Positions 9,383 through 19,486 of a DNA stretch of 64,000 nucleotides are shown one piece after another. The notes under the pieces are model-generated. The model ran no database searches. It was not told the DNA's origin and saw nothing but the letters and a program-made list of their open reading frames with translations. Every line of letters begins with the position of its first letter. Position 1 is the first letter of the stretch. The translations under genes and the position numbers were made by a program. The DNA comes from an uncultured Pseudomonadales bacterium (GTDB lineage Bacteria > Pseudomonadota > Gammaproteobacteria > Pseudomonadales > Porticoccaceae): assembly GCA_943787675.1 (NCBI GenBank), contig CALSNK010000001.1, positions 88,001-152,000 of the forward strand, written 5' to 3'.

Positions 9383-12300
9383 TTGAAGGATTTAGTCAAC
9401 CTACTCAAGCAGCAAGAACAAAATACTGAATTCGATAATATTCGAATCGGTCTCTCATCGCCTGAAATGATCCGCTCTTGGTCATTTGGTGAAGTTAAAA
9501 AACCTGAGACCATCAACTACCGTACCTTCAAGCCTGAGCGCGAAGGTCTTTTCTGTGCCAAAATTTTTGGACCCGTAAAAGACTACGAGTGCCTGTGCGG
9601 AAAGTACAAGCGTATGAAGCATCGCGGCATTGTCTGCGAGAAATGTGGTGTTGAAGTAACACTCACAAAAGTACGTCGTGAGCGCATGGGTCACATCGAA
9701 CTGGCCTGTCCAGTTGCTCACATCTGGTTCCTTAAGTCTCTGCCATCGCGCATTGGTTTAATGCTAGATATGACATTACGTGAAATTGAACGCGTACTGT
9801 ATTTCGAATCCTTTGTTGTTACCGAACCTGGTATGACAACCTTGGAAAAAGGTCAGTTACTGACCGACGAAGAATACTTTGAATCTCTCGAAGAGTTCGG
9901 TGACGAGTTCACTGCAACCATGGGTGCCGAAGCAATTCAGGCACTGCTTAAAGAGATTATTCTCGAAGACGAGATTGCGGATATCCGTGAGGAAATCCCC
10001 AACACTAAGTCTGAGACCAAGATTAAGAAATTCTCTAAGCGTCTTAAGTTACTAGAAGCGTTTCATGGTTCCGGCAATAAGCCAGAGTGGATGGTGCTGC
10101 AAGCACTGCCAGTTCTGCCACCAGATCTACGTCCCCTAGTCCCTCTAGATGGCGGTCGTTTTGCGACCTCAGATCTTAATGATCTGTACCGTCGAGTGAT
10201 CAACCGTAACAACCGTTTAAAGCGTCTGTTAGAGCTTAGTGCGCCAGATATTATCGTGCGTAACGAAAAGCGTATGCTCCAGGAATCTGTTGATGCATTG
10301 CTTGATAACGGTCGTCGCGGTCGAGCCATTACCGGTTCTAACAAGCGTCCATTAAAATCTCTTGCCGATATGATTAAAGGTAAGCAGGGTCGTTTCCGTC
10401 AGAACTTACTGGGTAAGCGAGTTGATTACTCTGGCCGTTCTGTAATTGTTGTTGGTCCTACTCTTAGACTGCACCAATGTGGTCTGCCTAAGCGTATGGC
10501 GCTGGAATTGTTTAAGCCGTTTATCTTCAGTAAATTAGAGTTGCGCGGTTTGGCGACGACAATTAAAGCGGCCAAGAAAATGGTCGAGCGTGAAGAGCCA
10601 GTGGTTTGGGATATTCTCGACGATGTTATTCGCGAGCATCCAGTGCTGCTTAACCGTGCACCCACACTTCACCGTCTTGGTATTCAGGCTTTTGAGCCAG
10701 TACTGATTGAAGGTAAAGCGATTCAGTTACACCCATTAGTCTGTGCGGCCTATAACGCCGATTTCGATGGCGATCAGATGGCAGTACACGTGCCGCTGAC
10801 TATTGAAGCGCAGATGGAATCTCGTGCTCTGATGATGTCGACGAACAACATTCTATCACCCGCTTCTGGTGAGCCGATTATTGTTCCGTCTCAGGATGTT
10901 GTCTTGGGTCTTTATTATATGACTCGTGACCGAGTGAACGCGCTTGGTGAAGGCATGGTATTTGCCGATACTCGCGAAGTCTCTCGTGCCTATGCGACTG
11001 GCGCTGCTGATTTGCAGGCCCGCATCAAGTTGCGTATCAACGAAGTATTGGTTGATGAAGTAACCGGTGAGCGTACTGAAGATCGTAGAATAGTAGATAC
11101 CACTGTTGGTCGTGCGCTGTTGTGGGAAGTTGTTCCTGCAGGCTTACCGTTTGAATTGGTTAACAAGCCAATGGTTAAGAAAGCAATCTCTACCGTTATC
11201 AACGAGTGCTACCGTCGAGTTGGTTTGAAAGACACGGTTATCTTCGCTGACCAGCTGATGTATACCGGGTTTAACTACTCAACTCGTTCAGGCGTTTCTA
11301 TCGGCGTTAACGACTTCGTTATCCCCGATGACAAGCATGAGATTATCTCTGGTGCCGAAGATCAGGTTCGCGAAATTGAAAGCCAGTTCGCGTCTGGTCT
11401 TGTGACTCAGGGTGAAAAATATAACAAGGTTATCGATATTTGGTCTCAGGCCAATGACCGTGTAGCCAAGTCGATGATGAAAGGCATCAGCACCGAGATG
11501 GTGATTAACAAAGACGGTGCGGAAGAGCAGCAAGATTCTTTCAACTCTGTATTTGTAATGGCCGACTCTGGCGCTCGTGGTAGCCCAGCTCAGATTCGAC
11601 AGCTAGCGGGTATGCGTGGTCTGATGGCGCGTCCAGATGGCTCGATTATCGAAACCCCTATTACGGCAAACTTCCGTGAAGGACTGAGCGTACTTCAGTA
11701 CTTTATCTCCACTCACGGAGCGCGAAAAGGTTTGGCGGATACCGCACTGAAGACAGCTAACTCCGGTTACCTGACGCGTCGTCTGGTTGATGTTTCCCAG
11801 GACGTGGTAGTAACAGAAGTTGACTGTGGTACGACTGAAGGCCTACTGATGGCACCAGTTATTGAGGGCGGTGACATCATCTCCTCACTGGGTGATCGAA
11901 TTCTAGGTCGAATTGTTGCACAGGATGTATTGAAGCCTGGCAGTGAAGAAATTGCAGTGCCTGCTGGCACTATGATCGACGAGCAATGGGTCGTGCGCAT
12001 CGAATCGATGAGCATTGACGAAGTTATCGTGCGTTCGCCAATTACCTGTGAAGTTTCACACGGTATCTGTTCCGCCTGTTACGGCCGCGATCTGGCTCGT
12101 GGACACCGCGTTAACCAAGGCGAGGCAGTAGGTGTTATTGCTGCTCAGTCAATTGGTGAGCCTGGTACCCAGCTAACGATGCGTACCTTCCACATTGGTG
12201 GAGCGGCATCGCGAGCCTCTGCGGTTGATAGCGTGAAAGTTAAGCAAGACGGTACTATTCGTCTGGTTAACCTCAAAACTGTGCAGAACAAAGACAAGAA

Positions 12301-13609
12301 TCTGGTTGCTGTATCTCGATCGGGTGAATTGGCCATTGCCGATGAAAACGGTCGTGAGCGCGAGCGTTACAAGCTACCTTACGGTGCCGTGATCAAAGTT
12401 AAAGACGGTTCTAAGGTTGCAGCGGGCGACGTAATTGCCAACTGGGATCCACACACACACCCAATCGTGACAGAAGTTGCCGGTAAGGCAGCGTTCTCTG
12501 GCATGGAAGAAGGTCTGAGTATCCGTCAGCAAACTGACGATATGACTGGTTTGACCAGCATCTCGATTATTGATCCCAACGAGCGTCCAGCGGCAGGTAA
12601 AGAACTGAAGCCAATGATCTCCTTGACCGATAAGAAAGGTAAAGAGTTGATCTTCCCGAACTCAACAGTGCCTGCCCATTACCCGCTACCTGCTAACGCA
12701 AGTATCAACGTAATTGACGGCGACACAATCGACATCGGACAGATCATTGCACGTATACCGCAAGACTCTGGTGGTACTAAAGATATTACAGGTGGTCTGC
12801 CGCGTGTTGCTGATTTGTTCGAAGCACGTAAGCCTAAGGATCCTGCAATTTTGGCAGAGATCACAGGTACAGTTACTCTGGGTAAAGAGACTAAAGGCAA
12901 GTTGCGCTTAGTGATCACTCCAGATGACGGCCAACCATTGCCAAACGGCAAGCTACAGTACGAAGAGCTGATTCCGAAGTGGCGTACGCTTGGTGTGTTT
13001 GAAGGTGAGCACGTTGAGAAGGGTGAAGTTATCTCTGATGGCCCACCAATCCCACATGATATCTTGCGTCTTAAAGGTATCAGCGAGCTGGCTAAGTACA
13101 TCGTTAACGAAATCCAGGACGTTTACCGTCTGCAGGGTGTAAAAATCAATGATAAACACATTGAGGTAATCACTCGTCAGATGCTGCGTAAGGTAGAGAT
13201 CACCGATATGGGTGATTCGAGCCTGATCCGTGGTGAGCAAGTTGAATACCGTCGCGTGCTTGAAGAGAACGAGCGTCTGCGTCAAGAAGGTTTGCAGCCG
13301 GCTAAGTACGAGCGTCAATTACTGGGTATTACCAAAGCCTCACTGGCTACCGAAAGCTTTATCTCGGCAGCCTCTTTCCAGGAGACCACGCGAGTGCTCA
13401 CCGAAGCAGCGGTTACCGGTAAAGCCGATCCACTGCGCGGCCTGAAAGAGAACGTGGTTGTAGGTCGTCTGATTCCTGCGGGAACCGGTCTTGCTTATCA
13501 CGCTCAGCGTCGTAAAGATCGCGAGAAAGTCGAAGAGCCAGTAATGAGTGCAGCAGATGTTGAAGCGGCACTGAGTGAAGCGTTAAGCGCGAATCTCGCT
13601 GAAGAATAA
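9383..13609 (+). CDS. rpoC: RNA polymerase beta' subunit
   Basis: This is the beta' subunit, holding the catalytic magnesium. The gene starts at TTG 9383, twelve bases after the start of a strong GGAGGA, and the product begins MKDLVNLLK as in Pseudomonas. At 1408 residues it is full length. The N-terminal zinc site ([20 protein letters not shown]), the catalytic [12 protein letters not shown] and the second zinc site around [14 protein letters not shown] are all intact. It closes the rplJL-rpoBC unit; a hairpin and the str promoter follow within 80 bp. Confidence 0.98.
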   Translation: MKDLVNLLKQQEQNTEFDNIRIGLSSPEMIRSWSFGEVKKPETINYRTFKPEREGLFCAKIFGPVKDYECLCGKYKRMKHRGIVCEKCGVEVTLTKVRRERMGHIELACPVAHIWFLKSLPSRIGLMLDMTLREIERVLYFESFVVTEPGMTTLEKGQLLTDEEYFESLEEFGDEFTATMGAEAIQALLKEIILEDEIADIREEIPNTKSETKIKKFSKRLKLLEAFHGSGNKPEWMVLQALPVLPPDLRPLVPLDGGRFATSDLNDLYRRVINRNNRLKRLLELSAPDIIVRNEKRMLQESVDALLDNGRRGRAITGSNKRPLKSLADMIKGKQGRFRQNLLGKRVDYSGRSVIVVGPTLRLHQCGLPKRMALELFKPFIFSKLELRGLATTIKAAKKMVEREEPVVWDILDDVIREHPVLLNRAPTLHRLGIQAFEPVLIEGKAIQLHPLVCAAYNADFDGDQMAVHVPLTIEAQMESRALMMSTNNILSPASGEPIIVPSQDVVLGLYYMTRDRVNALGEGMVFADTREVSRAYATGAADLQARIKLRINEVLVDEVTGERTEDRRIVDTTVGRALLWEVVPAGLPFELVNKPMVKKAISTVINECYRRVGLKDTVIFADQLMYTGFNYSTRSGVSIGVNDFVIPDDKHEIISGAEDQVREIESQFASGLVTQGEKYNKVIDIWSQANDRVAKSMMKGISTEMVINKDGAEEQQDSFNSVFVMADSGARGSPAQIRQLAGMRGLMARPDGSIIETPITANFREGLSVLQYFISTHGARKGLADTALKTANSGYLTRRLVDVSQDVVVTEVDCGTTEGLLMAPVIEGGDIISSLGDRILGRIVAQDVLKPGSEEIAVPAGTMIDEQWVVRIESMSIDEVIVRSPITCEVSHGICSACYGRDLARGHRVNQGEAVGVIAAQSIGEPGTQLTMRTFHIGGAASRASAVDSVKVKQDGTIRLVNLKTVQNKDKNLVAVSRSGELAIADENGRERERYKLPYGAVIKVKDGSKVAAGDVIANWDPHTHPIVTEVAGKAAFSGMEEGLSIRQQTDDMTGLTSISIIDPNERPAAGKELKPMISLTDKKGKELIFPNSTVPAHYPLPANASINVIDGDTIDIGQIIARIPQDSGGTKDITGGLPRVADLFEARKPKDPAILAEITGTVTLGKETKGKLRLVITPDDGQPLPNGKLQYEELIPKWRTLGVFEGEHVEKGEVISDGPPIPHDILRLKGISELAKYIVNEIQDVYRLQGVKINDKHIEVITRQMLRKVEITDMGDSSLIRGEQVEYRRVLEENERLRQEGLQPAKYERQLLGITKASLATESFISAASFQETTRVLTEAAVTGKADPLRGLKENVVVGRLIPAGTGLAYHAQRRKDREKVEEPVMSAADVEAALSEALSANLAEE

Positions 13610-13618
13610 GGGCTAATT

Positions 13619-13661
13619 GCCAGTATTTGCCATCTACCTCCCTGGTAATGGCAATGCTGGC
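13619..13661. repeat. Inverted repeat between rpoC and the str promoter
   Basis: GCCAGTATTTGCCAT and ATGGCAATGCTGGC form an almost perfect 14-bp stem around a 14-nt loop, just after the rpoC stop and directly abutting the -35 box of the rpsL promoter. No T-run follows. It may stabilise the rpoBC mRNA end, or end transcription weakly in either direction. Confidence 0.6.
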
Positions 13662-13690
13662 TTGACTCCCGGATGTGCGGTAATTAGAAT
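13662..13690 (+). promoter_or_regulatory. Sigma-70 promoter of the str operon
   Basis: TTGACT, a 17-bp spacer and TAGAAT lie about 100 bp upstream of rpsL. This is a near-consensus promoter. It would give a leader of roughly 95 nt that includes the terminator-like hairpin at 13747-13777. Confidence 0.8.
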
Positions 13691-13746
13691 GCCGCTCCCT
13701 TTTGAATCTAAAGGCTGGTATAGCTGGCGGATTCAAGGAATGTATG

Positions 13747-13777
13747 GCCTTCAAATAGGAAGGCATTTTTTATTTTT
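13747..13777 (+). terminator. Terminator-type leader hairpin upstream of rpsL
   Basis: GCCTTC and GAAGGC enclose a 6-nt loop and are followed by ATTTTTTATTTTT, the layout of an intrinsic terminator. It lies between the str promoter and the rpsL start, with the GGAG ribosome-binding site right behind the T-run. An upstream pair TTGAATC/GATTCAA could form a competing or accessory stem. An attenuator-type rpsL leader has been predicted in Pseudomonas; the same role here is inferred. Confidence 0.7.
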
Positions 13778-13790
13778 GGAGAAATATTGC

Positions 13791-14165
13791 ATGGCAACGA
13801 TCAACCAGTTGGTTCGTAAGCCGAGAAAGCGCAAAGTCACTAAAAGTGGCGTACCCGCACTACAGGCCTGTCCGCAGCGTCGTGGTGTTTGTACCCGTGT
13901 TTACACTACTACTCCCAAGAAGCCAAACTCTGCATTGCGTAAAGTATGTCGTGTTCGTCTCACCAGTGGATTTGAAGTTACTTCATACATTGGTGGTGAA
14001 GGCCACAACCTGCAAGAGCACAGCGTTGTTTTGATTCGTGGCGGTCGTGTAAAAGATCTTCCAGGTGTTCGTTACCATACGGTACGCGGCACATTGGATA
14101 CAGCGGGTGTAAATGGACGAACTCAGCGTCGTTCAAAGTACGGCACTAAGCGACCAAAAGCGTAA
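13791..14165 (+). CDS. rpsL: 30S ribosomal protein S12
   Basis: S12 sits at the decoding centre and influences accuracy. I start at ATG 13791 ([13 protein letters not shown]), preceded by GGAG; the longer open frame to 13617 runs through promoter and leader and is not coding. The 124-residue product has [14 protein letters not shown], the streptomycin-site lysine (K43 equivalent), and [13 protein letters not shown] with the second lysine. Both look wild type. It is the first gene of the str operon, 67 bp before rpsG. Confidence 0.97.
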   Translation: MATINQLVRKPRKRKVTKSGVPALQACPQRRGVCTRVYTTTPKKPNSALRKVCRVRLTSGFEVTSYIGGEGHNLQEHSVVLIRGGRVKDLPGVRYHTVRGTLDTAGVNGRTQRRSKYGTKRPKA

Positions 14166-14232
14166 TATCGGTTAACAACCAAGTAAGGCCAGGGCCTATC
14201 CCTGGAAAAAACCTGAAGAGAAGGGCAAAACG

Positions 14233-14703
14233 ATGCCAAGAAGAAGAGTAGCAGCAAAGCGAGAGATTCTACCGGATCCTAAGTTCGGTAATGTCACGCT
14301 CGCTAAGTTCATGAACCACGTAATGGTCAGCGGCAAGAAATCAGTTGCTGAGCGGATCGTCTACGGCGCACTCGACATTGTCGAAGAGCGTTTGAAGAAG
14401 AGCCCCGTGGAAGTGTTTGAAGAAGCGCTAGATAACGTAGCACCATTGGTCGAGGTTAAGTCTCGCCGTGTTGGTGGTGCAACGTATCAGGTGCCAGTTG
14501 AAGTTCGTCCATCGCGACGTACAGCTCTGGCCATGCGCTGGTTAGTAGATTACGCCCGTAGCCGTGGTGAGAAATCCATGCCACAGCGTCTTGCCGGCGA
14601 ACTGATTGATGCAGTTCAGGGTAAGGGCGGAGCAGTTAAGAAACGTGAAGACGTACACCGTATGGCAGAAGCCAACAAGGCGTTCTCTCACTTCCGTTTC
14701 TAA
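14233..14703 (+). CDS. rpsG: 30S ribosomal protein S7
   Basis: S7 nucleates assembly of the 30S head and is the str-operon translational repressor in E. coli. The 156-residue product begins [19 protein letters not shown] and contains [16 protein letters not shown] and the C-terminal arm [15 protein letters not shown]. Length and motifs are normal. The E. coli S7 target lies between rpsL and rpsG; the 67-bp gap here could hold it, but I could not identify it. A strong hairpin separates it from fusA. Confidence 0.97.
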   Translation: MPRRRVAAKREILPDPKFGNVTLAKFMNHVMVSGKKSVAERIVYGALDIVEERLKKSPVEVFEEALDNVAPLVEVKSRRVGGATYQVPVEVRPSRRTALAMRWLVDYARSRGEKSMPQRLAGELIDAVQGKGGAVKKREDVHRMAEANKAFSHFRF

Positions 14704-14730
14704 TAAGATTAAGTTTTATTTAAACTTATC

Positions 14731-14767
14731 GCGAAAAAAGGTGGCTTTAATAGCCGCCTTTTTTCGC
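14731..14767 (+). terminator. Hairpin terminator/attenuator between rpsG and fusA
   Basis: A 16-bp stem (GCGAAAAAAGGTGGCT with AGCCGCCTTTTTTCGC, one G-T pair) closes a TTAAT loop. Its T6 run is part of the 3' arm, as in many intrinsic terminators. It ends 21 nt before the fusA start codon. It probably reduces read-through so that fusA is expressed below rpsL-rpsG. Confidence 0.7.
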
Positions 14768-14788
14768 TTCTAAAATAAGGAAAATATT

Positions 14789-16891
14789 GTGGCTCGCAAA
14801 ACCCCCATCAGTCGCTATCGCAACATTGGTATCTGTGCACACGTAGATGCTGGCAAAACCACCACCACAGAGCGGGTACTGTTCTATACAGGCATGTCCC
14901 ACAAAATTGGTGAGGTGCACGATGGCGCGGCCACAATGGACTGGATGGAACAGGAGCAGGAGCGGGGTATCACCATTACCTCCGCAGCCACCACCTGCTT
15001 TTGGAAAGGAATGGACGCCCAGTTTGAAGATCATCGAGTCAATATTATCGACACCCCGGGCCACGTAGACTTCACCATTGAAGTAGAGCGGTCACTGCGC
15101 GTACTGGATGGTGCTGTCATCGTACTCTGCGGTTCTTCAGGGGTGCAGCCCCAGACTGAAACCGTATGGCGTCAGGCCAATAAATATGAAGTGCCGCGCA
15201 TGGTATTCGTTAATAAGATGGATCGCGCTGGCGCAGACTACATGATGGTCGTAGAGCAGCTTAAAGAGCGCTTGGGGGCACTGGCTGTGCCGCTACAGAT
15301 CACCATAGGTGCCGAAGAAGAATTTAAAGGCGTCGTCGATCTGGTCAAGATGAAAGCCATCTACTGGAACGAAGCGGACCAGGGCATGACTTTCGAATAC
15401 GGTGAGATTCCTGCCGACATGCTCGACGAGTGCCAAGAGATGCACGAATATATAGTCGAATGTGCGGCTGAAGCTACCGAAGAATTTATGGATAAGTACC
15501 TCGAAGAAGAGGCCCTGACCGAAGCCGAAATTAAGCAGGGCTTACGTATCCGCACATTGGCCAATGAAATTGTTCCCGTGCTGGGAGGCTCAGCCTTTAA
15601 GAACAAAGGCGTTCAGGCCATGCTCGATGCCGTGGTTGAATACCTGCCATCGCCCACCGAAGTTAAAGCCATCGAAGGCGAGCTGGAGAATGGCGAGCAG
15701 GGCACCCGTGAAGCGAGCGACAGCGCCCCCTTTGCGGCATTGGCCTTCAAGATTGCCACTGACCCCTTTGTCGGTACCCTGACCTTTATGCGGGTTTACT
15801 CCGGCACCTTAGAGAGCGGAACAGCGGTCTTTAATTCCGTGAAAATGAAGCGCGAGCGCGTTGGCCGTATGGTGCAGATGCACGCCAACAGCCGTGAAGA
15901 AATTAAAGAAGTATTGGCGGGCGATATTGCCGCCGCTATTGGTTTAAAAGATACCACCACAGGTGACACCCTCTGCGCAGAGAGCAGCAAGATTATCCTC
16001 GAGCGCATGGAATTCCCCGAGCCAGTAATTTCAGTTGCCGTCGAGCCGCGCACCAAAGCCGACCAAGAAAAAATGGGCGTAGCCCTGGGCAAGTTAGCTC
16101 AGGAAGATCCGTCATTCAGAGTTAAGACCGATGAAGAGAGTGGCCAGACCATTATCTCTGGCATGGGTGAGCTGCACCTGGATATTCTGGTCGACCGTAT
16201 GCGTCGCGAATTTACCGTAGAGGCCAATATAGGTAAGCCCCAGGTTGCCTATCGCGAAGCCATTCGCAACACCTGCGAGATTGAGGGCAAGTTTGTCCGC
16301 CAGTCTGGCGGGCGCGGGCAGTACGGGCATGTGTGGATTAAGTTTGAACCAGCAGAAGATGCGGGTAACGAGGGCCTTGAGTTTGTGAATGAGGTTGTAG
16401 GCGGTGCAGTCCCAAGGGAATTTGTTCCGGCAGTGTCCAAAGGTATCGAAGAGCAGCTGCAGAATGGCGTCCTTGCGGGCTACCCGCTACTGGGTGTTAA
16501 AGCCACCCTATATGACGGTTCCTACCATGATGTGGATTCGTCTGAAATGGCTTTTAAGATCGCCGGCTCCCTAGCCACGCGAGACCTTAAAGAGTTTGGT
16601 GGTGCCGTATTGTTAGAGCCCATGATGAAAGTCGAAGTAGTGACCCCAGAAGCCAATATGGGCGATGTGGTCGGTGACCTGAATCGTCGTCGCGGCATGA
16701 TTCTGGGAATGGCTGACAGCCCAATGGGCAAAGTCGTCGATGCCGAAGTTCCCCTGGCAGAAATGTTTGGCTATGCCACAGACCTGCGTTCAGCAACTCA
16801 GGGCCGAGCCACCTTCACTATGGAATTTGAGAAATACGGTGAGGCACCGAAGAATATCGCCGAGGCCATCATGGCTAAGAATATGGGCTAG
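14789..16891 (+). CDS. fusA: Elongation factor G
   Basis: EF-G is the GTPase that drives translocation and, with RRF, ribosome recycling. The gene starts at GTG 14789 after AAGGA. The 700-residue product has G1 [13 protein letters not shown]2 [11 protein letters not shown]3 DTPGHVDF and G4 NKMDRAGA, then domains II-V ending [10 protein letters not shown]. It is the standard str-operon EF-G. A second EF-G faces it convergently across a shared terminator. Confidence 0.97.
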   Translation: MARKTPISRYRNIGICAHVDAGKTTTTERVLFYTGMSHKIGEVHDGAATMDWMEQEQERGITITSAATTCFWKGMDAQFEDHRVNIIDTPGHVDFTIEVERSLRVLDGAVIVLCGSSGVQPQTETVWRQANKYEVPRMVFVNKMDRAGADYMMVVEQLKERLGALAVPLQITIGAEEEFKGVVDLVKMKAIYWNEADQGMTFEYGEIPADMLDECQEMHEYIVECAAEATEEFMDKYLEEEALTEAEIKQGLRIRTLANEIVPVLGGSAFKNKGVQAMLDAVVEYLPSPTEVKAIEGELENGEQGTREASDSAPFAALAFKIATDPFVGTLTFMRVYSGTLESGTAVFNSVKMKRERVGRMVQMHANSREEIKEVLAGDIAAAIGLKDTTTGDTLCAESSKIILERMEFPEPVISVAVEPRTKADQEKMGVALGKLAQEDPSFRVKTDEESGQTIISGMGELHLDILVDRMRREFTVEANIGKPQVAYREAIRNTCEIEGKFVRQSGGRGQYGHVWIKFEPAEDAGNEGLEFVNEVVGGAVPREFVPAVSKGIEEQLQNGVLAGYPLLGVKATLYDGSYHDVDSSEMAFKIAGSLATRDLKEFGGAVLLEPMMKVEVVTPEANMGDVVGDLNRRRGMILGMADSPMGKVVDAEVPLAEMFGYATDLRSATQGRATFTMEFEKYGEAPKNIAEAIMAKNMG

Positions 16892-16923
16892 AGCACCTTA
16901 TCCGGCTGCAGGCGTCTTATATT

Positions 16924-16958
16924 TAGCCGCGGGCGCTCGCCATGTAGCTGCGGGCGCT
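16924..16958. repeat. Short GC-rich direct repeat after fusA
   Basis: TAGCCGCGGGCGCT and TAGCTGCGGGCGCT differ at one base and start 21 bp apart, with a weaker third echo just downstream. They lie in the 160-bp gap between the convergent fusA genes. No function is evident. Confidence 0.5.
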
Positions 16959-17000
16959 TGATCAGCTGTAGATGCGGGCAGCAATAAATGCCACGACAAT

Positions 17001-17038
17001 AAAAAACCCCCGCTGGCTTGCACCAGCGGGGTTTTTTT
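17001..17038. terminator. Bidirectional terminator between fusA and fusB
   Basis: CCCCGCTGG and CCAGCGGGG form a 9-bp GC-rich stem with a 6-nt loop. An A6 run flanks the left side and a T7 run the right, so it works as an intrinsic terminator on both strands for the two convergent EF-G genes. Confidence 0.9.
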
Positions 17039-17053
17039 GTACCTAAAGACGCA

Positions 17054-19138
17054 TTACTTAGCTTCTTTAAGCGCCTTAGCTTCAGCAATAACATCATTAG
17101 CAATGTTTTGTGGGCAAGGCATGTAGTGTGCGAACTCCATGGAGAACTGACCACGGCCAGAAGTCATGGTGCGCAGGCTACCGATATAACCAAACATCTC
17201 CGACAGCGGAACGTCTGCTTTAATCTTCACGCCTGTTACACCAGCTTCTTGATCTTTAATCATGCCGCGACGACGGTTCAGGTCACCAATAACATCACCA
17301 ACATGATCTTCCGGCGTAAATACGTCGACTTTCATGATTGGCTCAATAATCTGTGGGCCAGCTTTAGGCATAGATTGACGGAAAGCGCCTTTAGCAGCGA
17401 TTTCAAAGGCAACGGCCGAGGAGTCAACGGCGTGGAAGCCACCGTCATAAAGCTCAACTTCAACGTCGAGAACAGGATAGCCAGCCAATGGGCCTTGATC
17501 CATCATGCCTTTAAAGCCTTTCTCAATCGCAGGGAAGAATTCTTTAGGAACGTTACCACCAACAACCACTGAGCTAAATACAAAGCCAGTGCCTGGCTCG
17601 CCGGGCTTAATGCGGTAATCAATCTTACCGAACTGACCAGAACCACCAGATTGCTTCTTGTGTGTGTAGCTATCTTCAAGAGGCATAGTAATTGTTTCGC
17701 GGTAAGCAACCTGTGGCTGACCAACAATCAAATCTACACCGTAGGTACGGTTAAGAATGTCGACCTTGATGTCCAGGTGCAGCTCGCCCATACCTTTAAG
17801 GATGGTCTCGCCAGAATCTTCATCAGTCTCAACACGGAACGAAGGATCTTCAGCAATCATCTTGCCGATCGCCACGCCCATCTTCTCAGAACCGCCTTTA
17901 TCCTTAGGCTTAACAGCGATAGAGATCACTGGCTCAGGGAAGATCATTGGCTCAAGCGTTACTGGGTGCTTAGGATCACATAATGTGTGACCAGTCTGAA
18001 CATTCTTCATGCCTACAATCGCGATAATATCGCCGGCCTGAGCCGTGCTGATCTCGTTGCGATCATCTGCGTGCATCTCAACCATACGGCCGATACGCTC
18101 AGACTTGCCTGTGTAAGAGTTAAGAATCGAATCGCCTTTGTTCAACGTGCCTGAGTAAATACGTACAAAGGTCAGCGCGCCAAAGCGGTCATCCATAATT
18201 TTAAAGGCCAGTGCCTTAAGAGACTCTTCGGTCGATACATGGGCAAACTCGCCATTCTCGTTACCGTCTTCGTCAGTCAGCGGCTGAGGCTTAACGTCTG
18301 TTGGGCAAGGCAGGTAATCAACAACAGCGTCCAATACCATCTGCACGCCTTTGTTCTTAAACGCAGAACCGCAAAGCGTTGGAAAAAAGTCCAGAGCAAT
18401 AGTACCTTTACGGATGCAGCGCTTAACGTCTGCAATAGTCGGCTCTTCGCCTTCCATATAGGCCATCAACAAATCATCGTCCTGCTCGAGGGCAGTTTCG
18501 ATCATTTTCTCACGGTACTCTTCAACCAGCTCAACCATGTCGGCTGGAATTTCAACAACTTCAAAGTTCTCAGGAAGGCCAGAGTCATCCCAAACGTAGG
18601 CTTTACGCTCAAGTAGGTCAACCAGCCCGATAAAGTTCTCTTCAACACCTATAGGTAGGCACATAACCAGAGGGTTGGCGCCAAGTACTTTCTCAACCTG
18701 ACCAACAACGCGCAAAAAGTCTGCACCCATACGGTCTAGCTTGTTTACAAAGATTACACGGGCAACTTCTGATTCGTTCGCATAGCGCCAGTTAGTTTCT
18801 GACTGAGGCTCAACACCGCCAGAACCACAGAACACACCAACGCCGCCGTCCAATACTTTCAAAGAACGATAAACTTCAACAGTGAAGTCAACGTGCCCTG
18901 GCGTATCGATGATGTTAAAGCGGTGGTCTCTCCAGTAACAGGTCGTTGCAGCGGACTGAATAGTAATGCCGCGCTCTTGCTCCTGTTCCATAAAGTCGGT
19001 TGTTGCTGCGCCGTCATGTACTTCACCGGTCTTGTGAATTTTACCGGTAAGCTTAAGAATTCGCTCGGTAGTAGTGGTCTTACCCGCGTCAACGTGGGCG
19101 AAGATACCGATATTTCTGTAGAGAGTTAAATCAGTCAT
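17054..19138 (-). CDS. fusB: Second elongation factor G (EF-G2 type)
   Basis: This is a 694-residue EF-G paralogue. I place the start at the ATG complementary to 19136-19138 ([20 protein letters not shown]); the frame open to 19234 adds an unlikely leader-coded segment. G1 [13 protein letters not shown]2 [11 protein letters not shown]3 DTPGHVDF and G4 NKLDRMGA are intact, as are domains II-V. It is clearly divergent from fusA here and matches the second EF-G found in Pseudomonas, Vibrio and Shewanella relatives. In P. aeruginosa the two EF-Gs divide translocation and recycling; which job this one does is not visible. It lies antisense inside the str locus, between fusA and the second tuf. Confidence 0.93.
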   Translation of the reverse strand: MTDLTLYRNIGIFAHVDAGKTTTTERILKLTGKIHKTGEVHDGAATTDFMEQEQERGITIQSAATTCYWRDHRFNIIDTPGHVDFTVEVYRSLKVLDGGVGVFCGSGGVEPQSETNWRYANESEVARVIFVNKLDRMGADFLRVVGQVEKVLGANPLVMCLPIGVEENFIGLVDLLERKAYVWDDSGLPENFEVVEIPADMVELVEEYREKMIETALEQDDDLLMAYMEGEEPTIADVKRCIRKGTIALDFFPTLCGSAFKNKGVQMVLDAVVDYLPCPTDVKPQPLTDEDGNENGEFAHVSTEESLKALAFKIMDDRFGALTFVRIYSGTLNKGDSILNSYTGKSERIGRMVEMHADDRNEISTAQAGDIIAIVGMKNVQTGHTLCDPKHPVTLEPMIFPEPVISIAVKPKDKGGSEKMGVAIGKMIAEDPSFRVETDEDSGETILKGMGELHLDIKVDILNRTYGVDLIVGQPQVAYRETITMPLEDSYTHKKQSGGSGQFGKIDYRIKPGEPGTGFVFSSVVVGGNVPKEFFPAIEKGFKGMMDQGPLAGYPVLDVEVELYDGGFHAVDSSAVAFEIAAKGAFRQSMPKAGPQIIEPIMKVDVFTPEDHVGDVIGDLNRRRGMIKDQEAGVTGVKIKADVPLSEMFGYIGSLRTMTSGRGQFSMEFAHYMPCPQNIANDVIAEAKALKEAK

Positions 19139-19367
19139 TGGTCTGCTCTGTTTAAAAAAAGTGGCTTGTTTATTAGGTCTAAAATCGCGCGCGAGTATAC
19201 AGGATATTCCTCCTATAACAGAGTAAAAAAGCATAAAGCCCCCTGAAATAATTACGAAATAAATCTATCTTCATGCCACGCTCAAAAGGAGCGAAAGACC
19301 ATGCCCTGACGCCACTAAAAACCCGAGGGCGAGCACCAAAAAACATCCGATTTAGATGCAAAGACCG
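19139..19367. other. Intergenic region between fusB and the tuf2 promoter
   Basis: No gene seen. On the minus strand, TATACT (complement of 19194-19199) is a plausible -10 for fusB about 55 bp before its start, but I see no good -35. AGGAATATCCT just upstream of it is a short near-palindrome. The rest shows no clear structure. Confidence 0.4.
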
Positions 19368-19395
19368 TTGACTCTCGCGGGCTGCAGTATAAGAT
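19368..19395 (+). promoter_or_regulatory. Promoter of the second tuf copy
   Basis: TTGACT, a 16-bp spacer and TAAGAT (overlapping TATAAG) lie about 90 bp upstream of tuf2. This gives tuf2 its own promoter. It needs one, because the antisense fusB and a terminator cut it off from rpsL-fusA transcription. Confidence 0.6.
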
Positions 19396-19486
19396 GGCGC
19401 CCCTCGCGTACTGAAGCTGTCGAAAGAGCAGAAATTCGGTGAGTATAAAAAATTAATTATGTAATGCCTGCTGAGGAGACACTGAG

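Noticed and set aside
12679-13101. 140-codon antisense ORF in rpoC, and similar antisense frames in rpoB, lptD and leuS.
   Set aside because: All lie fully inside strongly conserved genes and show no recognisable family or start signals.
5170-13609. Possible inteins or lineage inserts in rpoB and rpoC.
   Set aside because: Lengths (1380 and 1408) and motif spacing are normal for gammaproteobacteria.
13617-13790. N-terminal extension of the rpsL frame.
   Set aside because: It runs through the inverted repeat, promoter and terminator hairpin; the conserved S12 start is at 13791 with GGAG before it.
17018-17572. 184-codon plus-strand ORF opposite fusB.
   Set aside because: It mirrors the codons of a clear EF-G gene and crosses its terminator; no motifs or ribosome-binding site.
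19139-19234. Upstream extension of fusB by 32 codons.
   Set aside because: EF-G starts at MTDLTLYRN; the extension covers the probable -10 box and has no EF-G similarity.
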